Position numbers and translations under genes: made by a program. The notes beneath the pieces are model-generated. The model was not told the DNA's origin. It saw only the letters and a program-made list of their open reading frames with translations, and did not search any database. A stretch of 64,000 bases of DNA from the NCBI GenBank assembly GCA_024690825.1, contig JAILOK010000056.1, positions 62,001-126,000 on the forward strand, in the 5' to 3' direction. Source of the stretch: Lachnospiraceae bacterium (lineage in GTDB: Bacteria; Bacillota; Clostridia; Lachnospirales; Lachnospiraceae). Positions 29,248 through 37,749 of the stretch are shown here, in pieces. How positions within the stretch are numbered: the first letter of the stretch is position 1; every line of letters starts with the position of its first letter.

Positions 29248-30584
29248 CCATGGAGATACCGGCAGCTTTTCTTGAAAAGATGAAAGAAAGCCTCGACAGT
29301 GAGTACGGGGCTTTTCTTGACAGTCTGAAAAAAGAAGAGGTAAAGGCACTCAGGTTAAATACTCTGAAGGGTGTCACAGAGCTTTCAAAGGAACTGCAGG
29401 AAATGTGGCACCTTGAGAAGGTTCCCTGGGAGGAGACGGGTTTTTATTATGAAGCGGAAGGCTTGCTGACACCGGGAAAACATCCCTGTCATGATGCGGG
29501 CGCCTACTACATACAGGAAGCATCTGCCATGTATCCGGTAAATCTCCTTTCGCCGCATGAAAATGAAATGATCCTGGATATGTGCGCTTCCCCCGGAGGA
29601 AAGAGTACGCAGATCTCTTCCTATATGCGTAATACAGGCCTTCTGGTCTCAAATGAGATAATCGGATCAAGGGCGCTTGTCCTGTCCTCCAATATTGAAA
29701 GAATGGGAGTAAAAAACGCAGTGGTTACCTCCATGGAGCCTGCAGCGGTCGCAGATGCGTTTCCGTCATGCTTTGACAGGGTTTTGGTTGACGCGCCCTG
29801 TTCAGGCGAGGGCATGATGAGAAGGGGAGATGCCGCAAGGGAAAACTGGAGCATGGAAAATGTCCTCATGTGCGCGGCAAGACAAACCGATATCTTAAAT
29901 GAGGCGGCAAAATGCGTAAGACCGGGAGGAAAGCTTGTCTACTCCACCTGCACCTTTTCAAGGGAAGAGGATGAGGATAATGTGGAATTATTCCTTTCGG
30001 CCCACCCGGATTTTTCGCTCGTCGGCACGGAAAAGCTTTATCCTCATAAGATACGCGGTGAGGGACATTTTGCGGCGCTTTTTGAAAGAGACGGAAATGC
30101 GGACAGTACAGCTGCCTACAAACGTAAGAAAAATATAAAGCCGCCTTCGGGACTGAAAACCGCTCTTGAATTCCTGGAAGGATTTCTGACAGAGGAAGCA
30201 TTTTCAAAGATCGATCCCGAAAAGATCATATCATTTAAGGATGATCTTTATTATCTTCCGGACAAAATAAGCGATATAGGCCGTCTTAGGGTGATAAGGC
30301 CGGGACTGTGTCTTGGAAGCATACAGAAAAACCGCTTTGTCCCGTCTCATTCTCTTGCCATGGCGCTCGTAAGGAGCGATGTGAAAAATTCTGTCGATCT
30401 TCCCTGTGAAAGCAGCGCCGCTTTGTCATATCTTTCGGGCATGTCCGTTGATCCGGGCGCTGTCAACGCAGAAATTACGGACGGCTGGTGTCTTGTTACT
30501 ATCGGCGGTGTTTCGGCGGGTCTTGGAAAAAAGACCGGAAATATCATAAAAAATCATTATCCGAAAGGACTTCGAAGACAATGA
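29244..30584 (+). CDS. RsmF/RsmB-like rRNA (cytosine-C5)-methyltransferase
   Basis: 'ILDMCASPGGKSTQISSYM', 'VLVDAPCSGEGMMRR', 'LVYSTCTFSREEDEDNV'. Confidence 0.95.
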   Translation: MTMEIPAAFLEKMKESLDSEYGAFLDSLKKEEVKALRLNTLKGVTELSKELQEMWHLEKVPWEETGFYYEAEGLLTPGKHPCHDAGAYYIQEASAMYPVNLLSPHENEMILDMCASPGGKSTQISSYMRNTGLLVSNEIIGSRALVLSSNIERMGVKNAVVTSMEPAAVADAFPSCFDRVLVDAPCSGEGMMRRGDAARENWSMENVLMCAARQTDILNEAAKCVRPGGKLVYSTCTFSREEDEDNVELFLSAHPDFSLVGTEKLYPHKIRGEGHFAALFERDGNADSTAAYKRKKNIKPPSGLKTALEFLEGFLTEEAFSKIDPEKIISFKDDLYYLPDKISDIGRLRVIRPGLCLGSIQKNRFVPSHSLAMALVRSDVKNSVDLPCESSAALSYLSGMSVDPGAVNAEITDGWCLVTIGGVSAGLGKKTGNIIKNHYPKGLRRQ

Positions 30585-31162
30585 CGATATATCTTGAACA
30601 CATCTGCAAGACATTTAAGGGGGTTACGGCTCTTGATGATTTCAGTCTGTCGGTCGAGGATGACAGATGCTATGTGCTCGTGGGTCCGAAAGGGTGCGGA
30701 AAGACCACGGCGCTAAAGATATTCATGGGCCTTATAAAGCCTGATTCCGGGAAGGTGAGCAGGATGGGGGATTACAAATATCCATCCTTAAGGAGTGCCT
30801 ATGTCCCGCAGCTGAGCAGTCTTAATCCAAAAAAGAACGCCGTATGGAATGTGAAAAAAGCCCACCGGACAGCATCAAAGAAAAGAGCCGTCGAAGAACT
30901 CGGAAGGTTTTTAAGCGAGGCGGAAATGAACTGTCAGGCGGGTGAACTGCCGGAGGGAAAGCAGAGGATCATAGAGATCGTAAAGGCGCTGTTTGTTCCT
31001 GCCGATTTCATAGTTTTGGATGAACCGTTTAACGGCATGACCGAAGACGAAAAAAGGGCATCTCTTGAATATATCCTCGGACAGCGGGGCAGCAGACCGC
31101 TTCTTATCGCATCAGTACAGGAACCGGAAAACAGCCGGAATTTCATAGTAAGGCATATGTAA
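30581..31162 (+). CDS. ABC transporter ATP-binding protein with atypical signature motif
   Basis: Walker A GPKGCGKTT, Walker B FIVLDEPF; signature reads LPEGKQR; start overlaps upstream stop (ATGA). Confidence 0.85.
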   Translation: MTIYLEHICKTFKGVTALDDFSLSVEDDRCYVLVGPKGCGKTTALKIFMGLIKPDSGKVSRMGDYKYPSLRSAYVPQLSSLNPKKNAVWNVKKAHRTASKKRAVEELGRFLSEAEMNCQAGELPEGKQRIIEIVKALFVPADFIVLDEPFNGMTEDEKRASLEYILGQRGSRPLLIASVQEPENSRNFIVRHM

Positions 31163-31163
31163 A

Positions 31164-31201
31164 AAACAGGACAGAGGGATCATCCCCCTGTCCTGTCGGA
31201 T
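31164..31201. terminator. bidirectional intrinsic terminator
   Basis: ACAGGACAGAGGG-atcat-CCCCCTGTCCTGT hairpin between convergent genes. Confidence 0.85.
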
Positions 31202-31217
31202 ATTAAGAAGTTTCTTC

Positions 31218-31772
31218 CTAATAATTTTCCGCCTTTACCTGGAAATAACTTTGAGGGTGGTTACAGACGGGACATTCATCCGGCGCTTTAGGCCCTACAA
31301 CGATATGTCCGCAGTTTGCGCACTGCCATATCATGTCGCCGTCTCTTGAGAAAACGATGCCGTCTTCAATATTCTTCAAAAGCTTCCTGTAGCGCTCTTC
31401 ATGTTCCTTTTCGATCGCAGCGACCTGTTCAAAGATCTCCGCTATGTCATCAAAGCCTTCTTCCCTTGCGGTTTTTGCAAAGGCGGGATACATTTCCTTC
31501 CATTCATGTGCTTCACCGTCAGCGGCATCTTTCAGGTTCTGCACGGTGTCGTTTATGCCGTAAAGGATCTTGTACCAGAGTTTTGCATGTTCCTTTTCAT
31601 TGTCGGCAGTCTCCAAAAAAAGATTGCTTATCTGGACATAGCCGTCCTTTTTTGCCTTTGAAGCAAAGTAGGTGTATTTATTGCGCGCCTGTGATTCGCC
31701 GGCAAAAGCTTCCTGCAGGTTTTTTTCGGTTTGGGTCCCCTTGAGTCTGGGATTGGTTTCAAGATTTGCCAT
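31218..31772 (-). CDS. rubrerythrin
   Basis: Ferritin-like ExxR...'[11 protein letters not shown]' and C-terminal rubredoxin '[29 protein letters not shown]'. Confidence 0.97.
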   Translation of the reverse strand: MANLETNPRLKGTQTEKNLQEAFAGESQARNKYTYFASKAKKDGYVQISNLFLETADNEKEHAKLWYKILYGINDTVQNLKDAADGEAHEWKEMYPAFAKTAREEGFDDIAEIFEQVAAIEKEHEERYRKLLKNIEDGIVFSRDGDMIWQCANCGHIVVGPKAPDECPVCNHPQSYFQVKAENY

Positions 31773-31941
31773 ATTTTAAATCCTCCTTATCCTGTGAACC
31801 GCTTTAAGCGGTCTGCCTTTAAAAACGAAAAATTATGAATAACTTTATATTAGCCCAAAGATGCGGGTTTGACAAGAATGGTGACAGGGTTTAAATTGAT
31901 AGGGAATATATAAATTTTTAGCTGAAAAAGAGGGAAAATCG

Positions 31942-32868
31942 ATGTATATCAACAGATTGCTTTTAAAGAATAACGCAAGAAAAACATTGTCAAAGAGCTA
32001 TTGGAGCTGCGTGCTGGCAGGTCTTGTCATGGCGCTTGCAGCCGGAGACTTGGGCAGCAGTCCTTCACCCGGAAGGTACAACGTCAATGATATCATAGAA
32101 GGCGGTTTTTCCGGAGAGAGTATATACAGATATGATACAGGCGATCTCTTCGGCGGCATGTTTGGAAGTCTCAATATCCCGGCATATATGATCGGAACCT
32201 CTATCAGCATCCTTACTATCGCGATCGTCGTATCCGCGCTTTTGACGATCTTCCTGCTCCAGCCGTTGGAAGTGGGATGCCGGAAGTTTTTTATCGATGC
32301 CGGAAAGGAAGATTACAATCTGGCAGATCTGGGGGAGGCTTTTTCGGCGTCATATACAAATGTGGTGAAGATCATGTTCTTAAGACAGCTCTATATCTTT
32401 CTGTGGGCGCTGCTCTTTATCATACCCGGAATAATAAAGGCCTACGAGTACAGAATGGTGCCTTATATCCTTGCGGAGAATCCCGGGATCTCCGATCAGG
32501 AAGCATTTATGGAATCAAGGAGGATCATGACCGGATCAAAATTTGATGCCTTCATATTTGATCTGTCATTTTTGGGGTGGTTTCTGCTTGATGCCGTGAC
32601 CCTCGGCGCTGCCGGGATCTTTTTTGTCAATCCCTACTATTACAGTGCATGTGCCGGGCTGTATGAATTTCTGAAAACAAAGCCCGCATATTACAGCGGT
32701 CAATATTCCGGACAGCCCGAATACGGACAGCCCGAATACGGACAGTACGAGTATAAACAGCCTGAATATGGGCAGCCTGAATACGGACAGATCCCGGAAG
32801 CGAAAGAACCCGACAGTACGGTGCCGGCAGATGACGCGAAACCGTTTAATACGCCCTACGGGCAGTGA
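31942..32868 (+). CDS. DUF975 family membrane protein with QPEYG-repeat tail
   Basis: 'GCRKFFIDAGKEDYNLADLGEAF', 'IPGIIKAYEYRMVPYILAENP', multiple TM segments. Confidence 0.88.
   Translation: MYINRLLLKNNARKTLSKSYWSCVLAGLVMALAAGDLGSSPSPGRYNVNDIIEGGFSGESIYRYDTGDLFGGMFGSLNIPAYMIGTSISILTIAIVVSALLTIFLLQPLEVGCRKFFIDAGKEDYNLADLGEAFSASYTNVVKIMFLRQLYIFLWALLFIIPGIIKAYEYRMVPYILAENPGISDQEAFMESRRIMTGSKFDAFIFDLSFLGWFLLDAVTLGAAGIFFVNPYYYSACAGLYEFLKTKPAYYSGQYSGQPEYGQPEYGQYEYKQPEYGQPEYGQIPEAKEPDSTVPADDAKPFNTPYGQ
32713..32790 (+). repeat. 15-bp-period coding repeat (Q-P-E-Y-G)
   Basis: cagcccgaatacgga-like units repeated, encoding QPEYGQPEYGQYEYKQPEYGQPEYGQ. Confidence 0.85.
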
Positions 32869-32969
32869 GAGACAGTTTTATGGATAAGAAATCTTAAAAC
32901 TCCCGCGGCAGGAAAGAAAATACAGACCGGGGACGGGACAAAAACCGTGAAGATGGTGAGTATTCGTAC

Positions 32970-32998
32970 TTCACATGAATCTGATTTTGTGATAAAAT
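32970..32998 (+). promoter_or_regulatory. sigma-A-like promoter for the SPFH gene
   Basis: TTCACA (32970-32975), 17 nt spacer, TAAAAT (32993-32998). Confidence 0.6.
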
Positions 32999-33004
32999 AT
33001 GCGG

Positions 33005-33103
33005 GATTGGGTGGATTTGCGCCCATGAAATGCGCCGTTAAGTGCGCAAAGGCAAGTAGACCGGGCGTTTAAGGCGCCCCACAGATTAACGGAGGAGATA
33101 AAT
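33005..33103 (+). promoter_or_regulatory. structured 5' leader (candidate cis-regulatory RNA)
   Basis: P1 TTTGCGC/GCGCAAA, P2 GGCG/CGCC, P1-loop CCGTTAA complementary to TTAACGG overlapping SD. Confidence 0.5.
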
Positions 33104-34309
33104 ATGGGATTGATCAAGGCCATTACAGGCGCTGCAGGCGGAGTGCTCGCTGATCAGTGGAAAGAGTATTTTTATTGTGAGTCCATCAATGAAGATGTGC
33201 TTGTAGTGAAGGGACAGAAGAGAGTGTCCGGACGTTCTTCGAATACGAAGGGCGAGGATAACATTATCAGCAACGGATCGGTCATAGCCGTAAACGACGG
33301 TCAGTGCATGATCATAGTTGACCAGGGAAAGGTTGCCGAGATCTGCGCGGAACCCGGCGAATTTACATATGATTCGTCTACCGAGCCTTCGATCTTTTCA
33401 GGAAACCTCGGCGAGAGCATCCTTGATACCTTCAAGGCCATAGGAAGGCGTTTTACCTTTGGCGGAGACACGGGCAAGGATCAGAGAGTTTATTATTTCA
33501 ATACAAAAGAGATCATAGGAAATAAATACGGTACTGCCAATGCGGTTCCTTTCAGGGTTGTGGATAACAACATCGGTCTTGACATAGATATCTCCATCAA
33601 GTGTTTCGGAGAGTATTCATACAGGATCGTAGATCCCATCCTTTTCTATACGAATGTCTGCGGAAATGTTGATTACCAGTACGAAAGATCCGAGATCGAT
33701 TCACAGTTAAAGACAGAGCTTTTAACCGCCCTTCAGCCTGCATTCGCAAAAATATCGGAGCAGGGGATCAGATACAGCGCGCTTCCCGGACATACAACCG
33801 AGATCGCCGATGCGTTGAATGAGGTCCTTACCAAGAGTTGGAAGGAAAAGAGAGGAATAGCTGTTGCATCCTTCGGTGTATCATCCGTAAAGGCATCCGA
33901 AGAGGATGAACAGATGATCAAGGAAGCTCAGAGGAATGCAATAAACAGAAATCCCAATATGGCTGCTGCCACACTTGTGGGAGCACAGGCTCAGGCCATG
34001 CAGGATGCCGCAAAGAATCCGAACGGTTCAATGATGGCTTTTGCCGGCATGAACATGGCCGGACAGGCCGGCGGAATGAATGCAGGCCAGCTTTTCAGCA
34101 TGGGAGCAGCACAGGCGCCTCAGCCGGCACCCGCACCCGCACCTGCACCTGCGCAGGGTGGATGGACATGCTCCTGCGGAACGGTAAATACCGGAAAGTT
34201 CTGCTCAAACTGCGGAAGTCCGAATCCGGCCGGTCCCTGGACATGCTCCTGTGGAACGGCAAATACCGGAAAATTCTGCTCAAACTGCGGAAGCCCGAAG
34301 CCGCAGTAA
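33104..34309 (+). CDS. SPFH-domain (YdjI-like) protein with two C-terminal zinc ribbons
   Basis: 'MGLIKAITGAAGGVLADQWKEYFYCESI' N-terminus; Ala/Pro linker; WTCSCGT(V/A)NTGKFCSNCGSP x2. Confidence 0.9.
   Translation: MGLIKAITGAAGGVLADQWKEYFYCESINEDVLVVKGQKRVSGRSSNTKGEDNIISNGSVIAVNDGQCMIIVDQGKVAEICAEPGEFTYDSSTEPSIFSGNLGESILDTFKAIGRRFTFGGDTGKDQRVYYFNTKEIIGNKYGTANAVPFRVVDNNIGLDIDISIKCFGEYSYRIVDPILFYTNVCGNVDYQYERSEIDSQLKTELLTALQPAFAKISEQGIRYSALPGHTTEIADALNEVLTKSWKEKRGIAVASFGVSSVKASEEDEQMIKEAQRNAINRNPNMAAATLVGAQAQAMQDAAKNPNGSMMAFAGMNMAGQAGGMNAGQLFSMGAAQAPQPAPAPAPAPAQGGWTCSCGTVNTGKFCSNCGSPNPAGPWTCSCGTANTGKFCSNCGSPKPQ
34163..34306 (+). repeat. tandem 75 bp direct repeat encoding duplicated zinc ribbon
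   Basis: tggacatgctcctg...ctgcggaag units starting at 34163 and 34238. Confidence 0.85.
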
Positions 34310-34420
34310 ATCCTGCGGATCGATTTAAGAAAAAGCAAACCGGGAGATCAGCTGCAGGGACGGACTTCCTGCAGTAGTCGACCGGACACAGACTACAGCT
34401 TATTTAAGGAGGATCAAAAA

Positions 34421-34879
34421 ATGGAAGATAAATCATTCACGGATAAATTCAATGAAACAGTAGATAAGGCTGCCGAAAAGGCAAAACCCTATGTAGATAA
34501 GGCTGCTGAAAAAGCAAAGCCCTATGTTGACAAGGCTGCAAAGAAAGCAAAGAGTGCAGTTGACAAAGCGGAAGAAAAGGCAAAGCCCGTTGTCGAAAAG
34601 GCAAAGAAGCAGGTTAAGCCTGTCGTAAAGGCTGCAAAGACAAAGGCAAAGGCGGTAAAAAAGGCAGTAGATAATAAGATCTTTGAACATGAGGTTATCG
34701 TTCAGTTTGGAGGAAATTCCTACTATGCCAAGGATATGAACGAAAGGGCGATCGAGGATTTTGCCTCAAAGGGCGGCAAGAAGGATGCCATCAAACAGGT
34801 TCAGCTCTATGTCAAGCCTGAGGAAAGGGCATGTTACTATGTGATCAACAATAAAGAAACCGGAAGGATAGATATTTAA
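34421..34879 (+). CDS. Lys/Ala-rich repeat protein, DUF6465-like
   Basis: (K/D)AAEKAKPYVD 11-residue repeats then a small conserved-looking C-terminal domain. Confidence 0.75.
   Translation: MEDKSFTDKFNETVDKAAEKAKPYVDKAAEKAKPYVDKAAKKAKSAVDKAEEKAKPVVEKAKKQVKPVVKAAKTKAKAVKKAVDNKIFEHEVIVQFGGNSYYAKDMNERAIEDFASKGGKKDAIKQVQLYVKPEERACYYVINNKETGRIDI
34460..34558 (+). repeat. 33 bp (11 aa) coding tandem repeat
   Basis: gtagataaggctgc-type units at 34460, 34493 and 34526. Confidence 0.8.
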
Positions 34880-34894
34880 GGGTTTAAGAGCAGT

Positions 34895-35620
34895 ATGGAA
34901 AGATTACTCATCATTTCCTCAAATACACAAAAGATGAGAGAACTGCAGCACTTCTTTGAGGGTGACTACAGGGTTCAGGCTTTGCCGCTAACAAACGGCA
35001 ATATCATGAATGAGCTGACGGTCGCGCCTGACTGCATAGTTGTGCATGCAGAGACACTCACGAGGACCAAGCTTTTTGGCATTATGGATTTCAGGGAGCA
35101 GGAGAGCATCATCAATGTTCCCCTGCTGCTCATTGCGGATGATGCTGATCTTGAGATCTTCAAGCAGAATGTTAAGCCTGCGCCCGATTATGTGGTGCCG
35201 CTTGATGCGTCTATGCGTGATATTCGTCTGGGGATCGAAAGACTGTGCGCTACCTCGGAAAAGATAAAATCCATACTTGTGGTGGATGATGATTCAGTCT
35301 CATTGAAGCTTGTAAAGTCATATCTTGATGAGACTTACAAGGTGAATTGCGTTAAGTCGGGAATGCTTGCATTGAAATTCCTTGAAAAGCAGAGACCCGA
35401 TCTGATACTTCTTGACTGTTATATGCCGGAGATGAACGGCGCTCAAACTTTGCAGCACATAAGAAGTATGCCGAATTTAAAGCGTGTTCCCGTTGTATTT
35501 CTGACAGGCAATTCCGACAGGAATATGGTGATGAACTGCATATCGCTTCATCCCAGCGGATTTCTGGTCAAACCCATCAAAAAAGAAGACCTGCTTGCAA
35601 AGCTGAAGCAGGTGATCTGA
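34895..35620 (+). CDS. tandem receiver protein (degenerate N-terminal REC plus canonical C-terminal REC)
   Basis: C-terminal half has VVDDD, LLDCYMP, FLTG, VKP; N-terminal half has receiver-like fold pattern without acidic pocket. Confidence 0.85.
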   Translation: MERLLIISSNTQKMRELQHFFEGDYRVQALPLTNGNIMNELTVAPDCIVVHAETLTRTKLFGIMDFREQESIINVPLLLIADDADLEIFKQNVKPAPDYVVPLDASMRDIRLGIERLCATSEKIKSILVVDDDSVSLKLVKSYLDETYKVNCVKSGMLALKFLEKQRPDLILLDCYMPEMNGAQTLQHIRSMPNLKRVPVVFLTGNSDRNMVMNCISLHPSGFLVKPIKKEDLLAKLKQVI

Positions 35621-35623
35621 TCG

Positions 35624-36388
35624 TTATCTGTTTTTATCGTATATTATCTTTAAGCCTTTGAGCAGCAGATCGGGATCGAGGGTTATGTCATGTTTGCAAT
35701 GCGGGATTATGACCGCTGCAAGTCCTCCTGTTGCGACAACGGAAGCTTTTTGGCCCAGTTCCTCTTCGAACCGGTCGATCATGCCGTCTATACGGGAAGC
35801 TTCTCCGTAGATGATACCGCTTTTCATGGCGTCAATCGTATTGGCGCCTATTACTTTTTTAGGGGTGGAATATGAAATCCTTGGCAGAAGAGAAGTCTTT
35901 GAAACAAGCGATTCCAGAGAAACATTCACACCCGGAAATATGATACCGCCGATATACGAACCGTCTTTATCAAGTGCCGTCATTGTTGTCGCTGTTCCCA
36001 TGTCGATAACGATATTCGGAGCACTGTAAAGATTAAGGGCAGCGATTGAGTCAACAGCGATATCCGCGCCCAAAGATCCCGGATCATCTATTCTGATATT
36101 CAGCCCTGTCTTAAGGCCTGCGCCCACAACGAGGGGTTCATTTCCCAGAACCTTCCTGAGGGCGTTTTTTACTACATGAGTAAGAGATGGGATTACCGAA
36201 GAAATAATGCTTCCCGTCACATCTTCTGCAGCTGTTTCATGGATGTCCATCACAGCCTTTATGACCATGGCATATTCAAGTTCGGTATAGTTAAGGTTTG
36301 TAGATATCCTCTCCGTGAAGTGGATCTTCTGATCATCTATGCATCCGACAACAATATTGGTGTTGCCCATGTCGACAGCCATTATCAT
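35624..36388 (-). CDS. coaX: type III pantothenate kinase
   Basis: 'MIMAVDMGNTNIVVGCIDD', 'IVIDMGTATTMTALDKDGSYIGGIIFPGV'. Confidence 0.95.
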   Translation of the reverse strand: MIMAVDMGNTNIVVGCIDDQKIHFTERISTNLNYTELEYAMVIKAVMDIHETAAEDVTGSIISSVIPSLTHVVKNALRKVLGNEPLVVGAGLKTGLNIRIDDPGSLGADIAVDSIAALNLYSAPNIVIDMGTATTMTALDKDGSYIGGIIFPGVNVSLESLVSKTSLLPRISYSTPKKVIGANTIDAMKSGIIYGEASRIDGMIDRFEEELGQKASVVATGGLAAVIIPHCKHDITLDPDLLLKGLKIIYDKNR

Positions 36389-36401
36389 TTTCAGACACCT
36401 C

Positions 36402-36989
36402 CTATGAAGTCTTCTTTACAGCGGAGATTATCCTGATTATTACCGGTGTAAGAATTATGTCGAAGGCAAGCTCGAACAGGAAATTAACGCCTATGAAGGC
36501 AACGAGCAGAAATACGACAGGATTCTGACCCGCGGCGCTTTCCACCAGAAGATTCCTGAATACGGTAAGCATTGCCAAAGCGAAGAGGCCGGTATTGGCA
36601 ATGGGCGCTATCAGAGCGGCAACCGCAACACCGACATATTTATGCTTCTGCAGAGCCTTATAAACGATGCCCGCAAAGAAACCGGCAGCAGCACCCTTGA
36701 CCAGACATGTGGCGACTGTAAATACCGGATTCTGGTTAAACATGATCAGACTGAAAGGTTCCAGACCGGAGACTACCGTGATAACAACTATGATGCCGAA
36801 TATCAGTCCCAGAAGAGCTCCTGCTCCGGGGCCGAAAAGGATCGCTCCGATGATTATGGGAATAAGAGCAAGCGTAGGTGTGAACGGACCGAAATGGATC
36901 CCGGACGCAAAAGCCTGAAGTACTATTACGATACCTACAAGTATTGCAGTGCCCACAAGTTTCTGTACTTTTGAATTTTTACTAAGCAT
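36402..36989 (-). CDS. ECF transporter S component (possibly pantothenate/PanT-like)
   Basis: Six hydrophobic segments, ECF S-component-like pattern; adjacent to and co-directional with coaX. Confidence 0.82.
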   Translation of the reverse strand: MLSKNSKVQKLVGTAILVGIVIVLQAFASGIHFGPFTPTLALIPIIIGAILFGPGAGALLGLIFGIIVVITVVSGLEPFSLIMFNQNPVFTVATCLVKGAAAGFFAGIVYKALQKHKYVGVAVAALIAPIANTGLFALAMLTVFRNLLVESAAGQNPVVFLLVAFIGVNFLFELAFDIILTPVIIRIISAVKKTS

Positions 36990-37072
36990 TTTATCCTCCT
37001 GCTGACATTCTTCGATGTCCCAAAGGAGGAGTGGCGGTCCCCCTTAGGACTAAAGATACATCGCGTTATAGT
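36990..37072 (-). promoter_or_regulatory. structured 5' leader with alternative anti-SD pairing
   Basis: Lower stem CGATGT/ACATCG, hairpin AAGGGGGA/TCCTCCTT, the latter also complementary to SD AGGAGGA. Confidence 0.55.
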
Positions 37073-37078
37073 GGTTGA

Positions 37079-37107
37079 AGTATAACATGAGAGGAAACAA
37101 AACACAA
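37079..37107 (-). promoter_or_regulatory. sigma-A-like promoter for ECF-coaX operon
   Basis: Minus strand TTGTGT (37107-37102), 17 nt, TATACT (37084-37079). Confidence 0.5.
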
Positions 37108-37114
37108 GGAATAT

Positions 37115-37143
37115 TTGACCTTTTGGGGGTCCCGGAGTAATAT
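37115..37143 (+). promoter_or_regulatory. sigma-A-like promoter for NUDIX gene
   Basis: TTGACC (37115-37120), 17 nt, TAATAT (37138-37143). Confidence 0.55.
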
Positions 37144-37181
37144 ATGATGGATTTAGGGGGATTTTTTACGGAGGAAACGGA

Positions 37182-37721
37182 ATGATACGGGAATTTGAAC
37201 TTATAAAACGGGATGTCGTCGATAAAACAAGGGTATTTGATTACTGCAAGGATACGCTCAGACTTCCCGACGGGAGAACGACGGTTTATGAGACTCTTCT
37301 TCATAAGGGTGCGGCGGCTGTCGTGCCTGTGCTTGATGACGGAAGGATACTCTTAGTCAGACAGTACAGACATGCGATAGGCAGGACTGCACTTGAGATA
37401 CCCGCAGGGGGAAGGGACAGCGTTGATGAACCTTTTATAAATGCGGCGGCAAGGGAACTGGAGGAGGAGACCGGGTACAGAAGCGATGATCTGGAGCCGC
37501 TCATAAGCATCGTCACAGCCATAGCCTACTGCAATGAAGTTATAGAAGTTTTTGTCGCAAAAAATCTGAAACCTTCAAATCAGAATCTGGATCCGGATGA
37601 GTTTATCGAGGTGGAAGCATTTAGCCGGGAAGAACTTTCGGACATGATCTTTGAGGGAAAGATACAGGATTCAAAAACCATAGCTGCGCTCATGAGTTAT
37701 TTTCATAAATCCTTTTCATAA
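37182..37721 (+). CDS. NUDIX hydrolase (ADP-ribose pyrophosphatase-like)
   Basis: 'GRDSVDEPFINAAARELEEETGYRSDDLEPL' NUDIX box. Confidence 0.94.
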   Translation: MIREFELIKRDVVDKTRVFDYCKDTLRLPDGRTTVYETLLHKGAAAVVPVLDDGRILLVRQYRHAIGRTALEIPAGGRDSVDEPFINAAARELEEETGYRSDDLEPLISIVTAIAYCNEVIEVFVAKNLKPSNQNLDPDEFIEVEAFSREELSDMIFEGKIQDSKTIAALMSYFHKSFS

Positions 37722-37749
37722 ATCCTTTTCATAAATCCTTTACATAAAA
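37700..37749 (+). repeat. 13 bp tandem repeat (ttttcataaatcc) x ~3.8 spanning the NUDIX stop codon
   Basis: Units at 37700, 37713, 37726 and partial unit from 37739. Confidence 0.9.

Noticed and set aside
32700-32795. Short regularly spaced repeats as a possible CRISPR array
   Set aside because: 15 bp in-frame coding repeats without spacers, inside a DUF975 CDS
33016-33080. c-di-GMP (GEMM) riboswitch suspected from GCGCAAAGG
   Set aside because: The conserved GGGCAAACC half and overall GEMM architecture are missing; kept as an unclassified leader
34120-34338. Minus-strand and alternative-frame ORFs over the zinc-ribbon repeats
   Set aside because: Produced by the 75 bp coding repeat of the SPFH gene
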